Below the pieces are notes generated by a model. The model ran no database searches, was not told where the DNA came from, and was given only the letters and a program-made list of their open reading frames with translations. A stretch of DNA of 64,000 nt from Curtobacterium sp. MCLR17_007 (GTDB lineage: Bacteria > Actinomycetota > Actinomycetes > Actinomycetales > Microbacteriaceae): contig NZ_CP126271.1 in assembly GCF_003234655.2 (NCBI RefSeq), positions 3,596,001 through 3,660,000 of the forward strand, read 5' to 3'. This document shows positions 37,603-45,576 of the stretch, in pieces. Position numbers and translations under genes: made by a program. The stretch's first letter is position 1. Each line of letters begins with the position of its first letter.

Positions 37603-38394
37603 ATGACACCCCCGAAGCACCCGTTCCGTTCCCGTCGCGCCCTGGTCACCGGTGCCAGCGGTGGCATCGGCGAGGCCATCGCGGTCGGCCTGGCGCGCGC
37701 CGGCAGCGACGTGGTCCTGGTCGCCAGGTCCGCTGACGCGCTCGAAGCGGTCGCGGCGCGGATCCGGCGTGACCACCGGGTGCGGACCGAGGTCCTCGTG
37801 GCCGACCTGGCGACTGACGACGGGGTCGACCACGTCGTCGAGGCCATGCGGGGGACCCGCGTCGACATCGTGGTCGCGAACGCCGGGGTCGGCGCGCACG
37901 GAGACTTCGTCGACGCCACGGACGAGCGGAACCGGACGCAGATCGCGCTCAACTGCACCGCGCTGACCCGGATGGTGCACGCGTTCCTGCCCGCCATGCT
38001 CGAGCGTCGGGTCGGCGGTGTCATGACGATCGCGTCGACCGCGTCGTTCCAGCCGACGCCGGGCATGGCCGTCTACGGGGCGACCAAGGCCTTCGTGCTG
38101 TCGTTCACCGAGGCCGTCTGGCAGGAGACGCTCGGCTCGGGCGTCCGGGTCCTGGCACTCTGCCCCGGTCCCACAGAGACGGGCTTCTTCGACGCGGCCG
38201 GTGGCGGCGACGTCATGACGAGCGGGCGGCAGACCGCCGACCAGGTCGCCGCGGTCGGCCTGCGCGCCTTCGCCCGTGCCGGGGGCCCGACGGTGGTGTC
38301 GGGGCTCGGCAACACCGTGATCGCGAACGCGCACCGGTTCGTGCCGCGTGCCCTGATGGCGCGGATGTCCGCGAAGGTGACGGCCGAGCACTGA
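37603..38394 (+). CDS. Short-chain dehydrogenase/reductase
   Basis: A 263-residue classical SDR of the DltE/YqjQ-like group (COG0300). The cofactor motif TGASGGIGEAIAVG is near 17-30, VARSADAL suggests NADP, ANAGVGAHGDF is the NNAG equivalent (ANAG), and the catalytic residues are Ser in IASTASF and YGATKAF for Tyr and Lys. The NNAG to ANAG change is common in this group. A strong gene-end inverted repeat follows after 12 bases. Confidence 0.92.
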   Translation: MTPPKHPFRSRRALVTGASGGIGEAIAVGLARAGSDVVLVARSADALEAVAARIRRDHRVRTEVLVADLATDDGVDHVVEAMRGTRVDIVVANAGVGAHGDFVDATDERNRTQIALNCTALTRMVHAFLPAMLERRVGGVMTIASTASFQPTPGMAVYGATKAFVLSFTEAVWQETLGSGVRVLALCPGPTETGFFDAAGGGDVMTSGRQTADQVAAVGLRAFARAGGPTVVSGLGNTVIANAHRFVPRALMARMSAKVTAEH

Positions 38395-38406
38395 ACCCGG
38401 CCACGG

Positions 38407-38452
38407 CCGGACGGGAGGCCCGGTGCGGGCCCGCACCGGGCCTCCCGTCCGG
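38407..38452. terminator. Perfect 46-bp inverted-repeat terminator
   Basis: Arms 38407-38429 and 38430-38452 are exact complements. The outer half GGACGGGAGGCCCGGTGC is as in the family, and the centre is GGGCCC instead of CAGCTG. It separates two convergent SDR genes. Confidence 0.82.
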
Positions 38453-38455
38453 TGG

Positions 38456-39160
38456 TCAGGCCGTGAACTGCCGGTAGAAGGCGGCGGGGTCGGCCGCCAG
38501 GGCCGCCTTCGCGGCGGCGCTCCAGTCGTCGACGACGACCTCGAGCGCGTCGCGCTCGACCCCGTCGAGCGACGCCCGTGCCACGTCGGCCGGGTCGACC
38601 TTGGGGCCCTCATAGCCCGCCATCATGTCGGTGTCGGCCGCACCCAGGTGCAGCCCCTGCATGCTGATGCCCTTCGGCGCGAGTTCCAGGCGCAGGGCGT
38701 TCGTCATGTTCCACGCCGCCGCCTTGGCGATCGCGTAACTGCCCGAGCCGGGGTACGCGAACCACGACAGCGCCGACAGGACGTTCACGATGCCGCCGCC
38801 CCCGTTGCGCTCGATGACGGGTGCGAAGGCCCGGGTCATCGCGAGCGTGCCCCACACGTGCGTGTCGAGTTCATGCCGCAGGTCGTCCAGGTCGTCGGTC
38901 AGCAGCGCCGACTGCGAGGTGATGCCGGCGTTGTTGACCAGCAGCGTGACGTCGCCGGCGCGCTCCGCGACGGCGTCGACGGAGGCCTGGTCGGTGATGT
39001 CGAGGGGCAGGACCTCGACGCCGGGGACGTCGACGAGCTCGGGCCGGCGAGCGGTCGCGTAGACCTTCGCGGCACCGCGCTCGAGCAGCTCCGTGACGAA
39101 ACGGCGACCGATGCCGCGGTTCGACCCGGTGACGAGTGCGACCGATCCGGTGATGTCCAT
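38456..39160 (-). CDS. Short-chain dehydrogenase/reductase
   Basis: A 234-residue SDR with TGSNRGIGRRFV near 11-22, ATARRP after strand 2, LLVNNAGI near 73-80, a catalytic Ser in VNVLSALSWFAY and YAIAKAA for Tyr and Lys. It is paired head-to-head with a MerR regulator. The 78-base gap holds a MerR-type promoter with a 20-base spacer reading toward this gene, so the SDR is probably the regulator's target. Confidence 0.92.
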   Translation of the reverse strand: MDITGSVALVTGSNRGIGRRFVTELLERGAAKVYATARRPELVDVPGVEVLPLDITDQASVDAVAERAGDVTLLVNNAGITSQSALLTDDLDDLRHELDTHVWGTLAMTRAFAPVIERNGGGGIVNVLSALSWFAYPGSGSYAIAKAAAWNMTNALRLELAPKGISMQGLHLGAADTDMMAGYEGPKVDPADVARASLDGVERDALEVVVDDWSAAAKAALAADPAAFYRQFTA

Positions 39161-39203
39161 GGTGTCCTTCCGTCGCGCGGGCCTCTCCCGCGACGACGGA
39201 CGT

Positions 39204-39235
39204 ACGCTAGGACCTCACATGGACGTCAGGGGCAA
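39204..39235 (-). promoter_or_regulatory. MerR-type promoter and operator of the SDR
   Basis: On the minus strand TTGCCC (39235-39230) and TAGCGT (39209-39204) are separated by 20 bases, longer than the usual 17 and typical of MerR-activated promoters. The spacer contains an imperfect dyad at 39213-39230 (CCTCACATG / GACGTCAGG on the plus strand, six of nine pairs). Confidence 0.6.
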
Positions 39236-39238
39236 GTC

Positions 39239-39622
39239 GTGATCGACGAACGGATGCGCATCGGGGACCTCGCCGCACGGGCGGGCGTCAGCGTGCGGTC
39301 GCTGCGGTACTACGAGGAACAGGGGCTGCTCGTCGCCGACCGGACAGCGGCGGGGCAGCGCACGTACGACGACGCCGCCGTCGAGCGGGTCCGCCTGGTG
39401 CAGCAGCTCTACGCCGCCGGGTTGTCCAGCCGGACGATCGCGCAGCTGCTGCCGTGCGTGGACGCGGGTGTCGCCACGCCGGAGAGCTTCGCGCTGCTGA
39501 CCGACGAGCGCGACCGGATCACGGCGCAGATGGCCGAGCTGCGCGCCGCGCGTGACCGGCTCGACGAGGTCATCAGCATCAGCGAGCACCCGACGCCGGA
39601 GCACTGCCCGGCGCTGCGCTGA
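39239..39622 (+). CDS. MerR family transcriptional regulator
   Basis: A 127-residue regulator. The winged-helix domain starts MRIGDLAARAGVSVRSLRYYEEQGLL and continues with GQRTYDDAAVERVRLVQQLYAAGLS; a coiled-coil dimerisation helix (DERDRITAQMAELRAARDRLDEVI) follows. It ends in a short HPTPEHCPALR tail with one Cys. GTG 39239 has GGGG at seven bases; ATG 39254, where the family consensus begins, is the alternative start. It probably activates the divergent SDR. Confidence 0.9.
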   Translation: MIDERMRIGDLAARAGVSVRSLRYYEEQGLLVADRTAAGQRTYDDAAVERVRLVQQLYAAGLSSRTIAQLLPCVDAGVATPESFALLTDERDRITAQMAELRAARDRLDEVISISEHPTPEHCPALR

Positions 39623-39625
39623 CCG

Positions 39626-40237
39626 TCAGCGGCGGGAGCGACCCGGGTCGACGACGCGCCGGTCCGCGGCGCTCGAGCGCACGGCGAAGCCCGCCGCGAC
39701 GGCGCCCGCCGTGTCCGCAGCGAGGTCGCCGATCGTGTCGTCGTAGCCGACGAAGATCGACGAGTCGAGGTACGTGTGCCCGACCCACTCGCACATCTCC
39801 CACACGCCACCGATCGCCAGCCCGGCCGTCCCCGCCAGCACCACGACGGCGACCAGCGGCATCCGCCGGACGTCGGGGAGCACCCGGACGTCGGAGCCGA
39901 TCACGACGACCAGGATGCTCAGCGCGCCGATGAGCAGGAAGTGGATGATCTTGTCCCAGAGGAACACGGTCGTGTACCACTCCAGGACGCTGCTCCAGCC
40001 GGCCACCAGTGCCAGCAGGCAGAGCGCGGTGTCGAAGGCCGGACGCAGGCCCAGGATGCGCGGGACGACGACGCCGAGCATCGTCAGCGACATCACCGCG
40101 AAAGCGATCGGGCCCCAGCCGACGGCCGCGACGGGGATGCTCACGAGCGTCAGTGCCCGGAGCACGTCGGCCACGTACTCGGCGCCGTGGGGACGACGCA
40201 GGAAGGTCGGGCCGGCGGTGGTGACGATGCTGGTCAC
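39626..40237 (-). CDS. DUF2238/YjdF-like membrane protein
   Basis: A 203-residue membrane protein with about six helices. It has the C-terminal motif GGVWEMCEWVGHTYLDSS then GYDDTIGDLAADTAGAV, an arrangement of acidic residues similar to YjdF/DUF2238 membrane proteins. Function unknown. The start GTG directly abuts the stop of the phosphodiesterase-like gene (TGAGTG), and GGGAGA six bases upstream is its ribosome binding site. It is the last gene of a three-gene operon. Confidence 0.72.
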   Translation of the reverse strand: MTSIVTTAGPTFLRRPHGAEYVADVLRALTLVSIPVAAVGWGPIAFAVMSLTMLGVVVPRILGLRPAFDTALCLLALVAGWSSVLEWYTTVFLWDKIIHFLLIGALSILVVVIGSDVRVLPDVRRMPLVAVVVLAGTAGLAIGGVWEMCEWVGHTYLDSSIFVGYDDTIGDLAADTAGAVAAGFAVRSSAADRRVVDPGRSRR

Positions 40238-41053
40238 TCAGGTCTCCCAACGAATGACGGCATGGACGGGGAGGTGGTCGGAGGGCCAGGTGCCCGACGG
40301 CCGCAGCGTGGAGATCGACACGCTGTCGACGGCCGGACGGGCCCCGGCGGCGCCGCGGACCAGGATCCGGTCGAGGCGGGGACCGCCGGGCTTCGGCTGT
40401 CGGTAGGCCGCGTACGTGCCGACGCTCGCCGGACGCCGCTCCGCGGGCATCAGGTCCCAGGTGTCCTCGAGCCCCGCCGCCGTCAGCACCCGGGCGGACG
40501 CCGAGCGCTCCCCGGCGTTCCAGTCGGCCATGACCACCGCGGGCAGCCCGGCGGCGTGCACCTGCCGCCCGAGCAGCCGCGCGGAGCGGACCTGCGCGAG
40601 CGGGGAGAACGGGTCGACGTGGGTCGCGACGGCCAGGAACGCCGTGTCCGACACGAGGTCGTGCAGGCCGACCAGCACGGCGATCCGCGGGAAGGGCGCT
40701 CCCCACGCCCGGGAGCCGATCCGGGTCGGGTCCAGCGCGAGTGCGATCGTGCGGGTGTCGCCGACCCGCAGCCGCTCGGTGTCGACGAAGAACCCCACGT
40801 GCTCGCCACCGCCGGCCGCACTGCGGTCGGCGACCACCGGGGCCCACCGTGACCCGAGTGCGGTGGCGAGGTGCTGCACCTGGGCGGACACGGCCTCCTG
40901 GACGGCCAGCAGGTGCGGTGCCTCGGACCGGACCAGTTCGGCGACGGCCGGGGCGCGACGGGTCCAGGCGTCCGGGTGCCCACGCCGCAGGTGCGGCATC
41001 GGCCGGCGCACGTTGAACGTCATGCAGTGCAGACCGGGGTGGTCGACCGTCAC
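40238..41053 (-). CDS. Endonuclease/exonuclease/phosphatase-fold protein
   Basis: A 271-residue member of the EEP superfamily. It shows MTFNVRRP (N-terminal Asn), LLAVQEAV (catalytic Glu), AVATHVDPFS, VVMADWNAG (Asp and Asn) and a C-terminal PSDHLPVHAVI (SDHxP). These five blocks are all present, so it should be an active metal-dependent phosphodiesterase on nucleic acid, inositol phosphate or lipid. GTG 41053 overlaps the glycosyltransferase stop as GTGA. A 10-residue lead precedes the first motif. Confidence 0.88.
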   Translation of the reverse strand: MTVDHPGLHCMTFNVRRPMPHLRRGHPDAWTRRAPAVAELVRSEAPHLLAVQEAVSAQVQHLATALGSRWAPVVADRSAAGGGEHVGFFVDTERLRVGDTRTIALALDPTRIGSRAWGAPFPRIAVLVGLHDLVSDTAFLAVATHVDPFSPLAQVRSARLLGRQVHAAGLPAVVMADWNAGERSASARVLTAAGLEDTWDLMPAERRPASVGTYAAYRQPKPGGPRLDRILVRGAAGARPAVDSVSISTLRPSGTWPSDHLPVHAVIRWET

Positions 41054-41862
41054 CGCTGCACCGGCACGGCATCGCTCGGCTGCGGTGCTCGATGCGGGGC
41101 CGCTCGACGGACGACCGGCACCGGGCGCGTGCCGACGAGTGCTCGCCGCATGATGCGGGCGGGGGAGAACGCCCGCATGCCGGACACCCAGAACGTGCGG
41201 GCGGCCTTCCGGGTCCGGACGACCAGTCCCCACGGATCCTGCACGGGCGTGCCCGACACCGACGCGACGAGCCCGGTGTCGAGCACCGTGCGCCAGGTCG
41301 GGTCGAACTGGATCGACAGGTCGACGTCGTCGTGGACCATCGGGTCCTCACGGTGGACGCGGTGCCGGATCGCCAGCCAGGCGGTGCGCCGCATGAACAT
41401 GTTCGAGCCGAACAGCGGCGGGCGTCCGAGCGCCCCGGTCATCAGCGTGAAGTACGCCCGCATGTAGGCGACGTCCCAGAACCGTCCGGCGCCCGTGCCC
41501 AGTCCGCGGAAGTGCCCGGGACCGGTCACGGCCGTGACGAGCGGGTCGGCGAACCAGGCCGTCCCGCGGGCGATCCAGTCCGCCGGCAGGACCGAGTCGG
41601 AGTCGACACGGGCGATCAGGTCGCCGCGGGCGGCGTCGTACCCGTGGCTCGTGGCGGCACCGATCCCCCGCAGTGGCTCGTGCAGCACCGTCGCACCGGC
41701 CGCCCGTGCCACCGCGGCGCTGCCGTCGGAGCTGCCGTTGTCGACGACGACGACCTCGTCCGGCCGGCGGGTCTGCCCGGCGAGGGACGCCAGGCAGGCG
41801 GTGAGCTGGTCCGCGTCGTCGAGGACCGGGATCACGACGGTCACGGTCAGCGGGGAGTGCAT
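41050..41862 (-). CDS. Family 2 glycosyltransferase
   Basis: A 270-residue GT-A-fold enzyme: VTVVIPVLDDADQLTACLASL, VVVDNGSSDGS, then RVDSDSVLPADW containing the DSD metal motif, and HDDVDLSIQF near 190. A C-terminal basic hydrophobic part (TRKAARTFWVSGMR) lacks a true membrane helix. It probably transfers a sugar to a lipid or wall precursor. The start is ATG 41862; a TTG at 41874 would add four residues. It heads the operon with the EEP protein and YjdF-like protein. Confidence 0.9.
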   Translation of the reverse strand: MHSPLTVTVVIPVLDDADQLTACLASLAGQTRRPDEVVVVDNGSSDGSAAVARAAGATVLHEPLRGIGAATSHGYDAARGDLIARVDSDSVLPADWIARGTAWFADPLVTAVTGPGHFRGLGTGAGRFWDVAYMRAYFTLMTGALGRPPLFGSNMFMRRTAWLAIRHRVHREDPMVHDDVDLSIQFDPTWRTVLDTGLVASVSGTPVQDPWGLVVRTRKAARTFWVSGMRAFSPARIMRRALVGTRPVPVVRRAAPHRAPQPSDAVPVQR

Positions 41863-41896
41863 GCACCCACCCAACCAAGAGGGTGCTGAGCACCGG

Positions 41897-42277
41897 TCAC
41901 CCTTCGGTACGCGCGTGGTGTTCGGACGGCGTCCCCGGGTCGCCCTCGGGGTCAGCGCCGATGTCCGTCAGGTCGTCCCGGGTGTCGGCGTGCACCGGCT
42001 CGCTGTGCCCGAAGGTGCGTGCTGCTGCGCGCAGCCGGGCGACGAACTCGTCGTTCTCCATCTCGAGCTCGTCCTCGTCCGCGTCCTCGACGACCACCTC
42101 GCTCGCCGGTCCGATCAGGATCTTCGTCGTCGTCATGGTGCCGTCGTGCGCGACCGCCGGGACGGCGACGGTGTCGGCTCGGTCGCCCCCCGCGAGCGCC
42201 GCGGCGTACTCGATCACGGCGTCGGCGACGTCGTCCCCGGTCAGGATCTTCGAGCCGTCGTAGTTGATGTGCTTCAT
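41897..42277 (-). CDS. Hypothetical acidic protein
   Basis: A 126-residue protein, MKHINYDGSKILTGDDVADAVIEYAAALA at the start, with an acidic middle (VVVEDADEDELEMENDEF) and a polar C-terminal tail. No transmembrane segment or known motif. AAGGGAGA five bases before the ATG supports expression. Similar short proteins with a KILxGDDVAxAVxxYA start occur in this group of bacteria as far as I recall, but I can assign no role. Confidence 0.7.
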   Translation of the reverse strand: MKHINYDGSKILTGDDVADAVIEYAAALAGGDRADTVAVPAVAHDGTMTTTKILIGPASEVVVEDADEDELEMENDEFVARLRAAARTFGHSEPVHADTRDDLTDIGADPEGDPGTPSEHHARTEG

Positions 42278-42369
42278 GGGTCTCCCTTCGCGGCCAGTGA
42301 AGCGTGCTCCGCCGGGACGGGCGCCCAGGAGGGACGGATCACGCGGACGGAGGCCGGTACGGTCGGGGC

Positions 42370-42870
42370 ATGGGCCGACGCAACGTCCTGGTCGAGGGGG
42401 TCTCCGGCAGCGGGAAGTCATCCGTCTGCCGTGAGCTCCGGCGTCGTGGACACGATGCGGTGGACGGCGACCGCGAGCTCGCGTACCAGGGCGACCCCGT
42501 GACGGGTCGCGTGGTCGATGGCGTGACCGGCACGGACGTGCACCGCCACCACCTGTGGGACGTCGGACGCGTTCGCGCGCTGGTCGCTGATGACGCGACG
42601 CCGGTCACGTTCTTCTGCGGGGGATCCCGGAACGTCGGGGCGTTCATCGACCTGTTCGACACCGTGTTCGTGCTGACGATCGACCTCGACACGCTGCGGA
42701 GCCGGCTCGACCAGCGTGCCGCGGACGACTGGGCGGGGCGGGGGAGGACGGCGGAGCGGGCGATGGTCGAGGAGCTGCATGCGTCCGGTGCGGACACTCC
42801 GGCCGGGACGCCCGTCGACGCCACGCGGCCCCTGCACGTCGTGGTCGACGAGATCCTGCGGCGCTGCTGA
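42370..42870 (+). CDS. Small P-loop kinase-like ATPase
   Basis: A 166-residue NMP-kinase-fold protein with Walker A GVSGSGKSS at 10-18, followed by RRRGHDAVDGDRELAY, a FFCGGSRN segment near 80 and FVLTIDLDTLRSRLDQR, a typical lid-arginine helix. It resembles AAA_18/shikimate-kinase-like proteins of unknown substrate. TACGGT six bases before the ATG suggests a leaderless transcript. A 12-base tandem repeat array begins just after its stop. Confidence 0.83.
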   Translation: MGRRNVLVEGVSGSGKSSVCRELRRRGHDAVDGDRELAYQGDPVTGRVVDGVTGTDVHRHHLWDVGRVRALVADDATPVTFFCGGSRNVGAFIDLFDTVFVLTIDLDTLRSRLDQRAADDWAGRGRTAERAMVEELHASGADTPAGTPVDATRPLHVVVDEILRRC

Positions 42871-42880
42871 TCCCGCGCGC

Positions 42881-42960
42881 TGTGGTCCGTGCTGCTGTGC
42901 CGTGATCCGTGCTGTGGTCCGTGCCGTGGTCCGTGCTGCGATCCGTGCTGGGGTCCGTCA
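42881..42960. repeat. 12-bp tandem repeat between convergent genes
   Basis: Units of the form TGTGGTCCGTGC run without gaps from 42901 to 42960 (five copies with one to three changes each), plus an exact unit at 42881-42892. The last unit contains the stop codon of the minus-strand gene ending at 42958. Confidence 0.8.
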
Positions 42961-43296
42961 GGCGTGCGGGTCGTCGTCGGCTCCTGGGGAACCTGTCAGT
43001 CGCTGACGGAAGACCCAGACGCCCACACCGGTCATGACGCCACCGGACGCTGCCGCGACGAGGAACGCCAGGCCCGCCAGCACGTGGCCGCCGGTGAGCA
43101 GGACCACCCCGATCAGCGCGGCCGCCCCTACGAAGAGCGCGGCGAGCACGAAGGTGACGACGGTGCTGCGCGGCGTGGCGTTCTGCGCGAGCCAGGTGTC
43201 CCGTACCCAGTTCGGGTCCCGCGCCCGCCAGACGAGGCCGACCGTGGTGCCGAGCAGCACCACGATGCTCGCGAGGAGCAGGACCAGCGCCGCCAT
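42958..43296 (-). CDS. Hypothetical membrane protein
   Basis: A 112-residue protein with three helices: about 2-22 (ALVLLLASIVVLLGTTVGLVW), 46-64 (TFVLAALFVGAAALIGVVLL) and 70-92 (LAGLAFLVAAASGGVMTGVG). The loop after helix 1 (RARDPNWVRDTWLAQNATPR) is polar. No family is recognised. TAGGGT lies exactly six bases before the ATG, a convincing leaderless promoter. The gene ends within a tandem repeat array. Confidence 0.75.
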   Translation of the reverse strand: MAALVLLLASIVVLLGTTVGLVWRARDPNWVRDTWLAQNATPRSTVVTFVLAALFVGAAALIGVVLLTGGHVLAGLAFLVAAASGGVMTGVGVWVFRQRLTGSPGADDDPHA

Positions 43297-43352
43297 GCCC
43301 GAACCCTACCCGGACCGTTGAGTGTCGCTCGTGGATGCGCCAGGATCGGACC

Positions 43353-43913
43353 ATGGTCGGGGAACAGGGAGACGGGCCGCGCGTCGTCGCGGTGAGCAGG
43401 GACGGCGAGCACCGGTTCAGCAAACCGCTCGTCGACGAGGTCGTCCTGGTCGAGGGATGGGGCATCGAGGGCGACGCCCATGCGGGGACGACCGTGCAGC
43501 ACCGCTCCCGCGTGGCCCGCGACCCCTCGCAGCCGAACCTGCGCCAGGTGCACCTGATCCACGCCGAGGTCTTCGACGAGGTCGCCGCTGCCGGCTTCCA
43601 CGTCGAGCCGGGGCAGATGGGCGAGAACGTCACGACGCGGGGGGTCGACCTGCTCGGCCTGCCCACCGGTACCGTGCTGCACCTCGGTGACTCCGCCCGG
43701 GTCCAGGTGACGGGGCTGCGGAACCCGTGTCAGCAGATCAACGACTTCGAGCCGGGGCTGTTGCGCGCGGTGCTCGGCCGGGCCGACGACGGCTCCGTCG
43801 AACGCAAGGGCGGCGTGATGAGCATCGTCCTGGCCGGTGGGACCGTGCGGCCCGGCGACGGCATCCGCGTCGAGCTGCCCGCTGGCGAACCGCAGCCGCT
43901 GCAACCGGTGTGA
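43353..43913 (+). CDS. MOSC domain-containing protein
   Basis: A 186-residue MOSC-domain protein (YiiM-like). EGWGIEGDAHAG, RQVHLIHAEVFDEV, PGQMGENVTTRGVDL and RVQVTGLRNPCQQIN contain the family's conserved Cys, which in molybdenum-cofactor sulfurases receives sulfur. Such single-domain proteins detoxify N-hydroxylated compounds or transfer sulfur. ATG 43353 is chosen for the CAGGAT six bases upstream; ATG 43335 would add six residues. Its stop overlaps the next gene as GTGA. Confidence 0.9.
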   Translation: MVGEQGDGPRVVAVSRDGEHRFSKPLVDEVVLVEGWGIEGDAHAGTTVQHRSRVARDPSQPNLRQVHLIHAEVFDEVAAAGFHVEPGQMGENVTTRGVDLLGLPTGTVLHLGDSARVQVTGLRNPCQQINDFEPGLLRAVLGRADDGSVERKGGVMSIVLAGGTVRPGDGIRVELPAGEPQPLQPV

Positions 43914-44914
43914 GCGTGCGGATCGCCGACCTCGCCGATGACCCGCCGGCCTGGTCCGGCACACTGCTGGTCGCGCGCGGGTCGGACAGGGCCGAGTGGG
44001 GTCCGACGGACGAGCGGTACCAGGCGGGCTCGATCAGCAAGCACCTGATGTCGGTCGTGGTCCTCTCCCTGGTGGGCCGCGGTGTGCTCGACCTGGACGC
44101 CCCCATCGCTCGCTGGGTGCCGACGCTCCCAGCGCACCTGGGACCGGTGACGCTCCGGCAGCTCCTGAGTCAGACCTCCGGGATCGGACACTGGGGGCAG
44201 ATCCCCGGGCTCCCGCCGCTCCTCGAGGTCCCACCGCCGCGGGACGAGCTCGTCGCCATGGTCGTGTCCGCACCGCCGACGTCCGCGCCCGGGGAGCGCT
44301 GGCGGTACAGCTCGCCGGCGTTCCTGGTCGTCGCGCTCGTGGTCGAGGCCGCGACCGGCAGCGGGTACTCCGACCTCGTGACCGAGATCGTGCTCGGGCC
44401 CGCCGCGATGACGTCCACGACCTCCGGACGTTCCCCCCTCGGCGATCCGTCCGTCGCGGTCGGCCACCGGGACGGACAGGTGCTCGAACCCCACCCGGCG
44501 TTCGCGGCACTCCCGGGCAGCGGCGACCTGTGGACGACGACCGAGGACCTGCTGCGCTACAGCCGGGCGCTGCGCGGGGGAGCCCTGCTCCGCCCGGACC
44601 TCGCGTCACAGCTGTGGCAGCAGCACGCACCGATGGAGCAGGCCGACGCCGTCGAGCGCCCGACCGCGGCGTGGGCCTACGGGTTCGGGACGTTCCTCGG
44701 ACGGGTGCTGGGGCAGGACGCCTGGTTCGTGCCCGGCGACAACCCCGGGTACCAGTCCCTGCTGGCATACCTCCCGGCAACGGACACCGACGTCGTCGTG
44801 CTGAGCAACGAGGAGTCCGGCGTCGACACCGTGCTCGGGCACCTGACGCTGCGGTGGACCTCGTCCGCGCGGATGACCATGATCGACCTGTGCCCACATC
44901 CACCAGCCTCGTGA
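43910..44914 (+). CDS. Beta-lactamase-fold serine hydrolase
   Basis: A 334-residue class C/DD-peptidase-like hydrolase. The catalytic SxxK is Ser41-Ile-Ser-Lys44, the YxN-type motif is Tyr133-Ser-Ser in WRYSSPAF, and GYQS-type residues near the end replace the KTG box, as in the esterase and peptidase relatives (EstB, AmpH). No signal peptide is seen, so it appears cytoplasmic. It is translated through GTGA overlaps on both sides, in the middle of a three-gene operon. Confidence 0.87.
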   Translation: MSVRIADLADDPPAWSGTLLVARGSDRAEWGPTDERYQAGSISKHLMSVVVLSLVGRGVLDLDAPIARWVPTLPAHLGPVTLRQLLSQTSGIGHWGQIPGLPPLLEVPPPRDELVAMVVSAPPTSAPGERWRYSSPAFLVVALVVEAATGSGYSDLVTEIVLGPAAMTSTTSGRSPLGDPSVAVGHRDGQVLEPHPAFAALPGSGDLWTTTEDLLRYSRALRGGALLRPDLASQLWQQHAPMEQADAVERPTAAWAYGFGTFLGRVLGQDAWFVPGDNPGYQSLLAYLPATDTDVVVLSNEESGVDTVLGHLTLRWTSSARMTMIDLCPHPPAS

Positions 44915-45549
44915 CCTCCGACGACGGGCACACGTTCGCGTGCGTCGACGGTTCGGGGGCCCCGGGACCGACCTGGGTCCTGCTGCACGGGTCGGACGGC
45001 AGCGAGCTCGACCTGCTCCCGCTCGCGGAGCGCCTCGCCCCGTCGGCCACGAAGATCGCTCCACGCGGCACGGTCAGGACGACCGGCGGGTGGGCGCACT
45101 TCCGTCGGAGGGCGGACCTGTACCCGGTCGAGGAGGACCTGACGGCTCGGATCGAGCCGCTCATGTCCCTCGTCACCGCGGCGCAGGCCGGCTCGCACAC
45201 CGCGGTGCCGGGTCGCGCGGTCGTCATGGGCTTCTCGAACGGCGCGATCATGGCGGCGGCGCTGCTCGAACGACATCCCGAACGGTTCGCGGCGGGCATC
45301 CTCCTCCGCCCGCGAGCACCGTTCCGTGCCGATCCGGCTCCCGCGGCGTCGTCGATGCCGGTCCTGCTGCTCGAGGGGCGCGACGACGCCAGGCGGACTC
45401 GCGACGACGGGCTCATCGTCGCCGACCGCCTCCGGAGCGGCGGTGCTGCGGTGACGCACCTGGTCCTGCCCGTCACGCACCGCGTCACCCGGTCGGACGA
45501 ACGAGCCGCCAGCGACTGGCTCTCCGAGCTGCCCGCTGACGCCCCCTGA
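44911..45549 (+). CDS. Alpha/beta hydrolase (carboxylesterase-like)
   Basis: A 212-residue hydrolase of the phospholipase/carboxylesterase type. It has TWVLLHGSDGSELDL with the oxyanion loop, nucleophile Ser109 in GFSNGA, an acidic LLEGRDDARR and a C-terminal LPVTHRVT carrying the catalytic His. GTG 44911 overlaps the previous stop as GTGA; GTG 44890 is a less likely earlier start. Together with the MOSC and beta-lactamase-like proteins it forms a compact operon probably devoted to one small-molecule transformation. Confidence 0.87.
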   Translation: MTSDDGHTFACVDGSGAPGPTWVLLHGSDGSELDLLPLAERLAPSATKIAPRGTVRTTGGWAHFRRRADLYPVEEDLTARIEPLMSLVTAAQAGSHTAVPGRAVVMGFSNGAIMAAALLERHPERFAAGILLRPRAPFRADPAPAASSMPVLLLEGRDDARRTRDDGLIVADRLRSGGAAVTHLVLPVTHRVTRSDERAASDWLSELPADAP

Positions 45550-45553
45550 CGAA

Positions 45554-45576
45554 CCGGAGCCAGAGCGCCCCTCCGG
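45554..45576. terminator. Possible hairpin between convergent genes
   Basis: CCGGAG (45554-45559) pairs with CTCCGG (45571-45576) over an 11-base loop in the 27-base gap between genes ending at 45549 and 45577. It is short and only suggestive. Confidence 0.35.

Noticed and set aside
39219..39242. Seven-codon ORF overlapping the MerR start (ATG 39219)
   Set aside because: It lies inside the MerR-type operator, and its sequence is explained by that dyad; no ribosome binding site precedes it.
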